Below are positions 9,301 through 40,500 of a DNA stretch of 64,000 nt, one piece after another. Position 1 is the stretch's first letter, and each line of letters opens with the position of its first letter. The notes beneath the pieces are model-generated. The model was not told the origin of the DNA, ran no database searches, and saw only the letters and a program-made list of their open reading frames with translations. The translations under genes and the position numbers were made by a program. The DNA is from Scatophagus argus (lineage: Eukaryota; Chordata; Actinopteri; Scatophagidae), in assembly GCF_020382885.2 (NCBI RefSeq), contig NC_058506.1:744001-808000 (forward strand), given 5' to 3'.

Positions 9301-11642
9301 CAGGTCCCTAAAAATGAACAAACAGCTGTTTATTGATTGCAGTGAGTAGGGTCTGCAGGTGCAGGGCAGCCCTTCAGTGTAGTAAATAAATGTACAGTAA
9401 CCAGTCTTACAAACTAACACTGTTAGTTATCTGTTAGTCACACTTGCTAACCATACTCATTGCAGTAAAACTAAACTGAATATACTTGCTGTACTGGATT
9501 GGTGCTTTTAGGCTACTTGCACTACCTGGCGTTTTGTTTTCTGGGGTAATTTACGCATTACTGTGAGAAGAGTAGTTGTGTTTGATCACCGTGACTATCA
9601 TCATAATAATATGAAGCTCAACCTTTCACAAATTGACTGGAGCATTCTATTTTCTGTGGTTAAAACTTAGCTAACCTAGTTACATAATACCTAGACATTA
9701 CAGAGCCAGGGCCATAATTAACATACTGGCCTTCATCTTAATTAGTAATCATAGTGATTTACTGCTACGTCAAATCGTAATATTGACTTGCGTTTGGTCC
9801 ATTTTGTAAGGACTAGGCTGGATACTTCTTGCTAAGATAGTACAAGCTTTGTGTGCTATGGTGGTAAGCTAGTTTGAGACCACTTTGTGCCATTTGCTGA
9901 CTGATTCTGCTTATTGATCAGAATCTTTGTTGATTCTTTTATCTGATCAGTTTGCTATGTGGGGAAAAAAGTAAGTAGTGGTTTATTATCTCTGAGGATA
10001 TGAATCTGTACAAATATTTTGACTGCTGGATGACACTCTTTCACCCTTACGTCATCGTTTTCTGGCCCTGCACTGCAAGTATGAAAAGGTTTTTACTGAC
10101 TGGAAGCTTATTGGGTGAGTCAAGCTGGCTGTAGTTTGAGAGCTAGCTGTAGAAACAGTCTGTCATCATCTTAATAGACGAAATGAGAGAATATTTGTAC
10201 GGCTTTTGTTTTCATTTGTTTTTCAATTTTTTGCCGACAAACTGTTTTAACCAACGGTGGTTTTACCAAGGCTTCTTGATCCCATGTAGTTTTAATCTCT
10301 CCCCATCCTTGCTTGTAAATGACTGAATCTTTTGAGGATGCCCCTCTCATACCAACTTTATCACCCGTTACCGATTAACCTGTTTATTTGTGGAACTGGT
10401 ATTTTTTCAGCAGTACACATCTTCCTCAGTCTTTTGTTGCCCCTGTTCAAACTTTTTTGAAACGTGTTGCTACCACTGAATTTAGAATATAACATTTGTT
10501 TATAACGCACTTAAAAGAATCAGTGAAGTAAGATGTTACAAATATTAACCTAGTATGGTTTTTAATCCAGTTTGTGTCAAAAAGGATTAGGAATGATCAC
10601 ATTCTGTTATGTTTTATACAGCATCCCAACTTTTAACTGGTATATGAAATGTGAGAAACATAGGGGAAAATGCTAGTTCTGATGATGACATCTTCAAATA
10701 GCTTGTTTCGTCCAAGCAAAAGTGCAAAACCCAAAGTTCTCTTTGCGATATTCACTTACTGTCTCACTATTGGGTATGCTCTAGTCCTCAGAGATCCGGT
10801 ACTATTATGCCAGATCCATTGGTAAGTGACTGTGATGACTACAGGAGGGGCATTCTCTCTGTATACAACGTATGATGTATCAGCTTATTCAAACACATCT
10901 TCCCTCAGAAAACTAACTGTCATGGCATGACTAAGGATAGATATCGTTCATTAGGATTTTACAGTGCTACTACTCTTACCAATATGGATTATTGATACTG
11001 TACTTTAATGCTACTCTTACAGTTCTTTTTGATATTTTTAAGGGACAACAAAACAGAATTAACATGAGTTTATTTTTATGCATTATGTTGAAATGAACTC
11101 CACCACTAGATGCCATTGTGAAGGGATTGTGGGCATGACTTGAATAAGTGGTAGTAGAGGGAAGAGTGAATTAGTTTATTGTACCTGCACATAAATAAAA
11201 TGAAAACTCCACTTTGAATGGATGTTAAGTTAATGTAAGTATTGTTCTGATAAAACCTCTCACTCCTATAAATAAAATAAAATTAAATGCAGGACCTTTT
11301 CTTTGCCAGTATATTTAATGTGTAGTTTGCCTGCAGCCCCCAAATTACCAAACACTCTAGTCTGAATTTATTAACAAAAGTTCAAGATGGTGCTCTGATC
11401 ATTTCAGACTGAATTCATGAATGGACCCATAACAATCAGCTGGCTAATGGTTCTTTTTAATTTTGAAACCAAGTGATCTATTCCCAAATTAGTTCAATGT
11501 AGTTAACTTTGGGCGCAGCCTCCAGACTGCCAGCATGCGTAACATACCTGGGCAACAATAGGTGAAATAAGAGCCAGTCCATTTCTCCACCTGTACGTGA
11601 TCATTTGTACAGATTGCTTGTGTTTCCATCCTTGTTTGTCTT
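9301..11642. other. akt2 intron 1, central part
   Basis: Over 2.3 kb of AT-rich intron without recognisable exons, element ends or RNA genes. Confidence 0.4.
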
Positions 11643-12660
11643 CATTTCAATTCAGTTTATTTATATATTGCCAATTTACAAAATTTATCTCATGAAACTT
11701 TCCAAATAGGGTAGGTCTACACAATACTCTTTAAAAATGTTGTAATACAAAGAACCCAACATTCACCCATGAGCAAGCACTTGGTGACTGTGACGAAGAA
11801 AAACTGCCTTTTAGCCTTTTAGAAGGCAGAAACCTCGGAGCAGACCCTGGATCTAGGTGGGCAGCCATCTGCCTTGACAGGTTGGGCTGATGGGGGAGAT
11901 GGTCACATGAACAGAAATGCATAGTAACAGCAATAATACCAGAAGTATTGGAGCTATAGATAATGATGAAGTATACAGAATGTACTATGGTGATTATGAT
12001 AACAATATTAGTAACAAGAATAATGAGAGTAGCTGTACAGAGTAGTAAGAGAATTAAATTATGACCAAACAGTAGTAATTGTAGTAGGTTTCAAGGAGAA
12101 CCTCAGCAGGAGGTCCAGCCACGATTCATAGAAAACCGTGAGACAAGAAAGCACAAGGACTACGAAGACGAAGTTGAGTTAGTAACATGCATTAATAGGA
12201 CATGAATGTGTGCAGAAAGAAAAGGAGAGGAAAAGAGGGCTCAGTGCATCGTGGGAGATCCCCCGGCAGTCTAAGTCTATAGCAGCATGACTGGGGGGCG
12301 GAAGATGGTTCCACAGTAGAGAAGCTTGATAATGCTCAATTGACTTTGAGTAATAGGCTGCTCTGGCAGTCCGTAGGGCCTTCCTATATGATCTAAGGCT
12401 GTCTTGCCAGATTGAGCGAGATTATGTGAGTTAGGGGGAATGCCATTTTTTTGTGCATTTTGCTTTAATATGTGAACCTCAGTATTATACCATGGTGCTA
12501 GTCTCTTTTGCATTATATGTTTCTTTTTTAGCGGGGTAATAGAGGTATATTAATGGCTTCCATACGTTTGGCAAGCCATTTTAGTGATTGTAATTGTTTT
12601 ATCTATTTGAGAGAACAACACCATCTGTGATTGATTAATTAGTGGTCATTGTCTCATTTA
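11643..12660 (-). mobile_element. L2 LINE with large internal deletion (subfamily A)
   Basis: From its 3' end it carries the terminal sequence (TTCAGTTTATTTATATAT), the CTGCCTTTTAG stem-loop region, the 3' UTR and a scrap of the ORF2 C terminus. At about 12325 it jumps directly to sequence from between the endonuclease and reverse transcriptase regions. The jump is seen by comparison with the copies at 17685-20975 and 41611-44165. The whole reverse transcriptase is missing. Confidence 0.8.
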
Positions 12661-15140
12661 TTGTAATTCTACTCGTGCCATTATTTTAGGCTTGAAAGTG
12701 ATGGAACGCCATTTAATAGTGCCACATTGGTGTAGATTGTTTCAGTAGTCATAGGCCATAGCCGTCAACAACAAACCTTCCCCACATGGGAATCATTTGC
12801 CATTGTGAAAAGGAACTGTTGTGAAAAAAGAACAATATATAAAAGTTTGTTGTGTTTTGTTGGCAACTATAAAACATACTGCTGTTTGAAAAAGAAAAAC
12901 AGAGAATACACAAGGAAAAAGAAAGAATGAGATGGGGTGCGACAAAGAAACTAGAGGTGGAAAGAGAACAGAAGAGAAAAGTGAGGTGAGCAGATTAAAG
13001 TAATTTGTGAGTTAACACTAAAATAAGGTGAAGAATTAAGTTGACTTAAAATGAAATACAAGTTTAAATACTAGAAGTAGGGTAGTTTATTCTTTCAAAT
13101 ATTTTCAGCAGACTATAACTATTGTTGCAGTCACGCTGTCAGTATTTCAAAATTGAGAAAAAAAAAATCACAATATAGATTATGAATTGCAGTTGCTTTT
13201 AAAGAGATGTGATGTGTGATCATGTTTTTTTCCAACTATTTCAACTTTATTCAGCTTGTTCATCCTTCAAATTATCTGACTTCACTTAGTAAGGGGCAGT
13301 GTTAACAAATTATATTTTTTGCAAGTTAGTTAGGCCATCTACTGCAAGAAACAGGTGACTTTGTGGTTGTTTCATTTATAATTCACTATATTATAAATCT
13401 AATGGGTCGGAAGGTTTAGGACCTGTGTTCTTGTTGCATTTTTTCCCTGGCAGAAAAGTGGTGGGATGAAGCACTGTAGTGAGAGTAAAAAAATGTTTCA
13501 TATAGATTTTGATCGTCATTAGCTAGGTATCTAACTTAGGTATCTAACACAGAACCAGAGGTTGCATTAAATTTCCTCTGTGTCCATTATTTTGACAGGC
13601 AATCGCAACAACATTTAATATACAGAACAACTTGAACCATGCAATTACTTTTTATGTCATGGATGGTGTTACATGTAAATGACTAAACGTTAGCCTTTAA
13701 TTTTCCAATCCGTTAAAATGACGGACAGCCTTCACGGTTTTCTTGTCATCATTTAAAAAATTCAGTCTATGATGGAAATATTAGATTAATGCGACCCCTG
13801 CACAGAACTGTACAGAACAACAAGCTTACAACTAGGGTTATAAAAGCACAGTACACACGAGGAACATTCAGTGTCTGAACGATCTGCTCTCACAGATGGG
13901 CTTTTCAGTTTATGTTGTGTACAAAGGTCTACACTGTTTCTGTACTTACCAAGGCTACTGATGACAAGTCCTGCCTCATCCAATATATGATTGGTTCTCT
14001 GAAAAAGAGTGTGGAGTTGCAGACAAAAACGCTGTGTGGACACGGACCCTAACTTGACTGTGCCTTTTGCTAGCTTGGGAAATTTCAAAAAATATCTTAG
14101 ACCATATTCACAGGGCAGCAATTTTCCTCTGATGTTACACTGCTGTTTTCCTTGAAACATAGTGAATCACAGATTCACAGATTGTTATAATTTCACTGCT
14201 TCCTGATTGATCAGCACCTGGAAAGAGAAAAGATAGTATAAATCATCCATTTATCAACCAATCATCAACCATTAGCTTCTCTTTTATAAAGCTAACGTTA
14301 GCATTTAACCATTTGCTAGCCAACATTATCATTCAGGAGTAAATTATTTCATAAATATTTATGCATCTTGGACACATTTAATTAACCCTGGAAGTAAAAT
14401 GCACTGAATGTAATGAAGCTTCCAGCGTAATGCAGCGTTATGTCATGAAGCCTCTGCATGTCACACAAAACACTCACTGTTAAAAAAAAAAAAAAAGACA
14501 AAAAAATAAACAACTTACCCATGTCTCATTGGACGTTCCTTATTGTAAATATCTTAATGATTTATTACCTCAATAATTCATTTTGAAATAGATATTGTCC
14601 GTTAAGTTAAGATGTGTTTGATTACATAAGAATGCCACTAACATTTTAGCCTCTGTGGTTGCAGAATGATTAGCAGGGAAAAATTGGGTGCAGTGTTGCA
14701 GTTGTTGATTTGTTGTATGGTTTTGCCTTATTGGTTTATTTATTTATTTAGGATATTTAAATATTTTTCCTTGGCATGAATGATGATGAGACATTTATAT
14801 TATTGGCTGTCAGCCAGGAATTTAATTACAGAGCTGCTAATGCAAACTCAAATTGCTTTCATTGACTTGACAAGCACAGCATTGACACACTGCACTGGGA
14901 AAGGTGATGGTATCCTCCTTTAATGATGGCGCTAAGAAGAAGTTGTGCAGCATGCTGTTGCTCTCATGATGTCAAATGCTTCACCTGGGTAGAAACACAG
15001 AGTGTAGTCTGGAGTGTTTTTATTATTATCTTATTGGAGTGTTTGGTTGCATTGTTATGCTATATCATTGTATCATTGGTCTAAAATGAAGTGTTTGAAG
15101 ATGGTCCTATTTCTTCTGTACTGTTTGATTCATTCAGCAG
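12661..15140. other. akt2 intron 1, downstream part
   Basis: AT-rich intron. A 124-codon open frame on the - strand at 13786-14160 has no recognisable domain. A run of A lies at 14482-14495. Nothing else is supported. Confidence 0.4.
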
Positions 15141-34043
<18,903 letters not shown>

Positions 34044-36115
34044 TAGTACCTCTCCCACGCACACACACACAAACACACACAAGGTATGAACAGTTAGACC
34101 ACATCTCTTTCAGCTATAAAATGACCAGAACCTCCAGCTTAATGAGGTTTTGGTCCAATTAGGATTTAAGTGCCTCAGCTGGTCGCTTTATTATTGCATA
34201 TAACCCCCTTATCCATGTTACGGGCAGTGCTGGGGCACACTGGCTGCACTGTGTCAAACTAGACTTTGGTACTGCACATATTCATCAGCACAAGTCAACA
34301 ACAAAATCAGGAGTCTGTCTGTAGTGCCTTCAGATGGCATATAAACATTTACTGCTGCTCTTTCTGACTGTAAACCACTGATACATTTTAACACTCTCCT
34401 TTTTATAGTCTTTTGAGCAACCATACAGTTTCTTCATGATGTTTCCAAGTGCTCTTCTTCGGAACTAGCTGTTTCCACTGGTAACAGACAATAGGTTTGT
34501 ATGTTAGAGATGAATAAGCATCGCAGTAAGTAAGGGATGTGTGTGTGTGTGTGTGTGTGTGTGGGTATTTTAGTACTATACACTTTTTGTTTGAGATTGA
34601 AAGGGGACATCAGGTCCAACAACTATATGTCATCAGTTTAGTCAAAGTGCATCTGTGATAGCTTGAGGATTTTGTGTGTGTCTTAATACAGTGCTTGCCT
34701 GATATGCTTCAGGCATAACTTAAGAATTGATAACACATGATCAAAATGTCTCTGCGAAAAGCTTTGACAAAGTAAAACATGACATGTCAGTCACACAGGC
34801 TGTAATTTTTAAACTGTATGCAATGAAAGCAAATCATTTGTGTGTTAGTTTGCACTCATCTCAGAATGATCTTTGTTAACAGATTTGTTAAGTGCAACAC
34901 AGCAATTGATGGAAACTGGGATTACCTTGGTGCACAAGGTGTATATGTTATTTTTGAAAAGAATTTTTTTTTTTTTTTTATTCTAACACATTTTTGATCT
35001 TTCTTGATCAGCAAACTACACACCGGCCATGTGATTTAAGAGGCTTAATAAGCACTCGGTGACTTTTGCAGACCTAATTTTTCTCAGAAGGACATGTTCA
35101 TAATGTAGCTGAAAGCTTTCTGGATTGGTGTCGATCCTTATTATTTTAACGCCTTATTGAAATGTGTCTGTTGAACCAAGTATAAAATATGTGAGATACC
35201 AAAACTTGCTGTCAGATTCATAATCCTGTTGAAGACCTCTGTGATCAGATAGTTTCTGATTTACATTCATAATTGGCCAGTTTTAGAATATTTAATGATG
35301 ACAAAGTTTTTGTACATCTGCTTGTGTTTAGGCAACATTTAACATTTGAGAACTTTGTCTTTTTTGTTCTTAAATGAGAAAGGAATGTAGAATTCCTCGA
35401 AGTAAGTGTTTTAAAACTATTGTGATGGTATTCGTACTGAAACTTGGGTATTGTATTGGCAAACTGTTGAAAAATGGACAAGCAGCCCTTGCACCAAACT
35501 GAAATCATTGCACTTTCAGAGAATGTGTTCATATTTGGAGATTCTTTCTTTCTTAGCTTTCAGATTCTCTCTCTTTTTTCTTTTTTTTTATAGTTTTTTA
35601 ATTCTATAGTATTTCCAGTTTACTTACAGCTATGTTATAATGTATCTTTGTAGTCTTTCTGTTTCTAACTCACCATCTTATACTTCACCTACTTTACAAT
35701 TTTGAAGTTGTGACTGACAGTTGACACATTTTAATGTCCCCCTGGTCATCATATAGCTGTCATCTATTGGTAAATTTTACATCTGCAGCCGAACTATTGG
35801 TGCTTTTCAGACTTGAATGTGCCACTGAATTTAATTGAGCATGTCTTGGCTGTAGAGCTGAAAAATTCATCCAGAGAGCTGCATATATCATGAGCATGGT
35901 CCATGAGATTTTGTGTTTGAGTGCAAGGATGTGTTTTTATTATTTTCAAATTTTACCATCTATTATTAATTGCTGCATGACATTAAATGGTAAATTCAGG
36001 GGAGTACCATTAAGATTTGCAATACTGGGTGTTATACTGTATATGAAAATGCACCCAACATTGTATTGGTGCTACACTGTTGAGTCACTGGTAATGAATA
36101 AAGAGCTGGTGCTGA
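34044..36115 (+). promoter_or_regulatory. akt2: akt2 3' UTR and poly(A) signal
   Basis: About 2 kb of AT-rich sequence free of recognised transposons, ending near AATAAA at 36097-36102. That absence stands out beside the transposon-dense introns and suggests retained transcript sequence. A (GT)n tract lies at about 34538-34563. Confidence 0.5.
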
Positions 36116-36594
36116 CAGCCTGCTCAACTTCCCATTGCTCACAGAGCCTTATACCAGATATGCTGTTGTGAAATTATTTCCGTTATTGTTGTTTATGTCT
36201 GATTTTTTTTTTCTTGTTTGAATTCTCGAGCTACTTGGTTCATTTGCCCTCAAGGTTATGTCCTGAACCACCTCCACAAATGGTCTAAAATACATAACAT
36301 TCATAATGGTTGAAAGAAATGTATGTGTTTTCAGTTGTTATTCTATTCAGGCAATTCATTCTATTCAATTCCATTTGTGTATGAATGTAATTCTTAAAGA
36401 CAATGATCCAATACACATTTTTAACTGACTTAAGAGATCCTCTTGCTGGTGTCTTGATTCTTTTAATCGCTACACTGTAAAGTGTTGATGCTCTATTTCT
36501 CTGCTAAGTACAGTAGAGTAGTAACAATAATACAAGTACCAAGTACTTGTGTGTATAAAGCAAATCAAAGCAGTGGTAGGTAAACAACTGTTTG

Positions 36595-36735
36595 TTAAGC
36601 CTGAAATAAGGGAAACTGGGTTAACCATTTCAGTAAGGTAGCTCAAATGTAACACATGGGTAACTCAAGCCCTTTTACTCAGAGTAAGTTATCATGGTAA
36701 CTTAGTCTGTGAAGGTAACCTGTTGGTTTATGGTT
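36595..36735 (+). mobile_element. Harbinger-like element fragment
   Basis: GAAATAAGGGAAACTGGGTT, TTTCAGTAAGGTAGCTCAA and GGGTAACTCAAGCCC match the 21510-21660 part of the Harbinger-like element. It lies between akt2 and the cipc promoter region. Confidence 0.5.
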
Positions 36736-36765
36736 TTTCACCGACTTGGGTCATCTCGACCCCCC

Positions 36766-36775
36766 CCCACCACCA

Positions 36776-36811
<36 letters not shown>
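36766..36811. repeat. (CA)n microsatellite
   Basis: A C-run passing into about 20 CA units. Confidence 0.9.
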
Positions 36812-36813
<2 letters not shown>

Positions 36814-37760
36814 TTAACACTTATATGCCGCACACTAGTTTTGTTGCTTGATGTTTGAGAACAGGAAAAGCAGCTATGATGGTGGGTGGATAATCAAAGA
36901 GGGACAACACATCACCGCAGTCAAGGTTGGATTTGGATCGTGATGAGTTTTGAGAACGTTTTGAGCTTGGTTTTGCAAATAGATGCACCAAAATAGAAAA
37001 TGTTGTAATACATACTAATAAATTAGAAATCTATGAAATACTCTGAAATTATAAATTAAAATATGTAATAGACTATGTGTTTGTTTTTTGTCTGTTTTGT
37101 TTTAATATGTTAACCTGTTTTTTTGCCTTTCGGTGAAACAGGTAGGCTATGATAGAAAAACACTAAGCATTTGAGTACTTCCCTTGCAGTGCACTCTTTA
37201 AATTTTGGAAGTTCTCCAATAAACACACAAGGCTTGACTTGTATTTTACTTATTTTAAGTCTTTTCTTCTGTTTTTCTTTTGTAACATCAAAAAATTACA
37301 GCTAGGCCATGGATGCATACACAAAATTAACATATCTTTTGTGTGTCGGTCCTGCGATTGGCTGTGTCCAGTCCTAGGTGTACCCCCGTCTCTCGCCCGT
37401 AGTTAGCTGGGATAGGTTCCAGCTCCTCGCGACCCTGACGGATAAATGGATGGCTGGATGTTTTAACTTAAGCGCCTTCATTAACTTATTTATATCACTA
37501 AATTAACATTAAAGGCAGCACAGTTAGAGAATGAAGTCCTGGGTTTGGACTTAGGGCAGCGAACCTTGAATCGATCACTGCGGAACTGAATAGATGGGAA
37601 CTCAGAGAGTGTTGTACCACCACGCTAATACATCGTACACATCATCTATACGAGAGTGAAAAATTAAAGTACGCGGCTGAAAAAACGTTATTAAACCCAT
37701 TTCCTTGAACAATCCTACATCTCCAACACTCAGTGTTCAGTAGTTATCAATGGGAGGCTA
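36812..37760. other. intergenic DNA between akt2 and cipc
   Basis: Contains one dispersed fish repeat (37336-37462: GTCGGTCCTGCGATTGGCTG, GTTAGCTGGGATAGGTTCCA). Otherwise AT-rich with no exon seen. Confidence 0.5.
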
Positions 37761-37822
37761 GCGGCCGGTAAACACGACCAAAGTTTTAAAAAAAAAAAAA
37801 AAAAATGTATACAGAATTTCAG

Positions 37823-37830
37823 TTACGTAA
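37823..37830. promoter_or_regulatory. D-box
   Basis: TTACGTAA is the exact PAR-bZIP/E4BP4 recognition sequence. In fish, D-boxes are known to mediate light-induced clock gene expression. Confidence 0.45.
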
Positions 37831-38831
37831 TCATGTAACGCGGTTCTCCGTTTCATTTGAGTTCGTAGGAGACGACGAGCTGCTGTGTGCGTGTTCCGGT
37901 CCAGACAAACAGGAGCCTCGCGGTGCTTGTCACTACTCCCCAGCAGGGAACATGTGCTGACGGAGAGAGACCACGCCCACACCCGCCTGACTCACATGTT
38001 GCCGCACACGTCCACTGTTTCTTACGCTGCGTTCAAGGGAACACAGTACAATAATGGGAGTCGCAGGACATGACTGATGTCCTTTCGGAGGCAGTGATCG
38101 GCAGTTCCACAGAGAATACTCACTAATTAGGATGTGAGGTGTTCTTCGCGTTGTACGACACGTGAAACAAGTCATTAAGTAAAGAACCCAAAAAGTGTCC
38201 TGAGATTAGTGATCAGTTGTGCTTATTTGATCGGACAGTGTAACAGCTGGGGCATGAGCTACCCTTGTAGATTGGCCTAAATAAGACTTTGAGATCACCA
38301 CATGTAGGCTTTTGGTGCTGTGAGTGATAATTGGCCTGTCGTCATTTTTTTTGGACTCGTGAACACTGCCAGAGGTTAAGCTTTATTGTACGGTAGCCTT
38401 AAACTATCAGGAAATGTTTTCATTTCTGTTTGTTCCGTCTGCTTCCGAGACGCTGTTTACTATCTCCTCCCTCGGACAACTTTGTCCACCCCCGTGCAGC
38501 GGCAGCATCTGTGCAAATCATGGCTACCTTTGACCTGATCGGTAGCTTTGTTTTAGGGTGAACGGCGTTCACATGAGGTCTTGGACGCAGCCGACAAAAA
38601 CACAATTAGAATACCAGCGGCTGTGTGTAGTTTGCATATTTTATACATCCTGTTTGTCATCGTTGCAGTATAGATAACCATTCTTACTTAATAGAGAGAT
38701 ACACTCATTAAATATGGAATTGGATGTTTTAAGTCATATCCGTCGTCTTATCCAGTGCATCATTGAAACAGTATAGCATCAATGTTTGCAACAGCTGTGA
38801 TAGGCACCATACTAGTACCAACTGCGCCTCT

Positions 38832-38867
38832 CACGTGGACTGTCCGACGTCACCACTTAAACACGTG
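38832..38867 (+). promoter_or_regulatory. E-box / CRE / E-box cluster
   Basis: Two palindromic CACGTG E-boxes spaced 30 bases apart flank a CRE-like octamer with one mismatch to TGACGTCA. CLOCK-BMAL1 binds CACGTG, and CREB binds CRE. Confidence 0.6.
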
Positions 38868-39101
38868 TCGCGGCACGGGATTGGGCAAACAGCTGACATT
38901 GCGTCACCACGGAGCACTGACACGCTAATTAATATTGAGATAGTGGGGGGCCTGGCCACGCAAATGAACATCATGGATGCTCACAGTGCATCAGTATGAT
39001 GATCAGGACCAAGACAAGACCAGGGAGGACAACAGCTTCACATGTAGTAGTTTAGTTGTCCACTTATTTTTCTTATTTTTTGTTGCTTTCCTGTGTGTGT
39101 G

Positions 39102-39106
<5 letters not shown>

Positions 39107-39142
<36 letters not shown>
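39107..39142. repeat. (AT)n microsatellite
   Basis: A pure AT tract after a GTGTGTGCGCGC stretch; it follows the first member of a 50-base duplication (39016-39067). Confidence 0.9.
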
Positions 39143-39145
<3 letters not shown>

Positions 39146-39863
39146 CACACACAGACATACATTACACTAATATCATTCTTTTCGTCCAGGATGAATTTCT
39201 GTCGGGACAGGAGGTATTGCCTCCCAGGTTGTGGAAATGCTCTGTTCTTGTGCTGCTACAAGTGAGCTGTTTTGCTGTTTTCTCCTAAGGTGTGGATAAA
39301 ATACCGACAGGTGAGGAGTAAACTGCTTGTACTTTGAGTGTCTAAACTTTTTTTCAGTGATTATATGTACAGCATGAGCCTGTTGTGCGTGGAGTTTTAA
39401 TAATGTGTAATGACCAGCTTTAATGTTGTAGGATAAAAAAGTTGAATATATATTGTGACTGCCATACAAGCAGTGAATAGGGAGTTGCCATCTATGTGAA
39501 ATTACAGCAGGTTTATTTTTTCACTGAGTAGCAGCAGTAGTGTATTACATAACAGTGTAGTGGGTGGGACTTTACAGTCTGCCAGGGTCCATCTTATCAA
39601 GTTTCTCCTGCTGCAGCCTCATCTGCATGTGCATGGTGCCAATCTGATGAATGAGCTAGCTTTTAATGAATGGTATAGAGTTGCTTATTTCATCTCTGTA
39701 TTGACTGCATTGTGATCTCACTGTGTTTCTTTGTTCTTCTTCTTCTTGATGTTCACAAAAAAAATTCTCTTATTCCTGTACACGAACAGACTGACTGTAT
39801 TACAAAGACCAGGGAAAACAACAGCTTCACATGTAGTAGTTTACTTGTCTACTTTCTTATATG

Positions 39864-39865
<2 letters not shown>

Positions 39866-39922
<57 letters not shown>
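39866..39922. repeat. (CA)n microsatellite
   Basis: About 27 CA units directly after the second member of the 50-base duplication (39805-39856). Confidence 0.9.
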
Positions 39923-39929
<7 letters not shown>

Positions 39930-40406
39930 CATATTCACTGTCTGCAAAATATGACTTTAATATCAGTATAATAATGCAACATATTTGTTTATCATATTCT
40001 TTTTGTTTAATGATTCCCATAGTTAGTTTTCAACTGGATATGACTTGCCAAAAGTCAGAATTGTTTGATTTTGTTTGAAATATACTTTCATATTGTGTGT
40101 AGTAAATCCATGCAAACTCACTAGACACATTTTACAAATACATTTTGCCTTTGTTTGCAGTTTGTTTGGTCACAAATGAACTGATTCTTGATAACATCTA
40201 AAAATGGCATGAAATTTACCTGAAAGAGCACAATTCTTTCAGAAGTGATTCCTCTTTAAATATTTCTCTGCTGTGCTGGAATTGGCACTAACACCTTTCT
40301 GATTATAAACTACAATAACTATTATATTCAGGAAACACGATATATTCCTTCTCCTGACTGCATTTTCTCACTGCAGTCATCACTGTCATTTGTCATTTAA
40401 GAATAC

Positions 40407-40459
<53 letters not shown>

Positions 40460-40500
40460 CTTTATTGATCCTGAGGGAAATTCAAGTAGTACAAAGCAGT
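40407..40500 (-). repeat. (GATA)n microsatellite with retroposon tail
   Basis: About 14 GATA units followed by CTTTATTGATCCTGAGGGAA, the reverse complement of a retroposon 3' end. The tetranucleotide tract is the tail repeat of that element. Confidence 0.7.

Larger units (their letters stand above)
37790..38990 (+). promoter_or_regulatory. cipc: putative cipc promoter region with clock-type sites
   Basis: A stretch with more CpG dinucleotides than the flanks, upstream of cipc and downstream of akt2. It holds a perfect D-box TTACGTAA (37823-37830), E-boxes CACGTG at 38159-38164, 38832-38837 and 38862-38867, a CRE-like GACGTCAC (38846-38853) between the last two, and an inverted CCAAT box (38880-38884). 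CIPC is a clock-output gene in mammals, so such sites are expected. No transcription start is proven, and the ATG exon is 6.5 kb away. Confidence 0.5.

Noticed and set aside
13786..14160. A 124-codon - strand open frame
   Set aside because: No recognisable domain, no splice or poly(A) context; plausible by chance in an intron of this size.
39056..39288. A small gene beginning MNFCRDRRYCLPGCG
   Set aside because: The frame runs through an AT microsatellite upstream and has no family resemblance. It might overlap a non-coding cipc exon but this is unsupported.
40407..40460. CRISPR-like regular repeats
   Set aside because: It is a GATA microsatellite without spacers, and this is a vertebrate genome.
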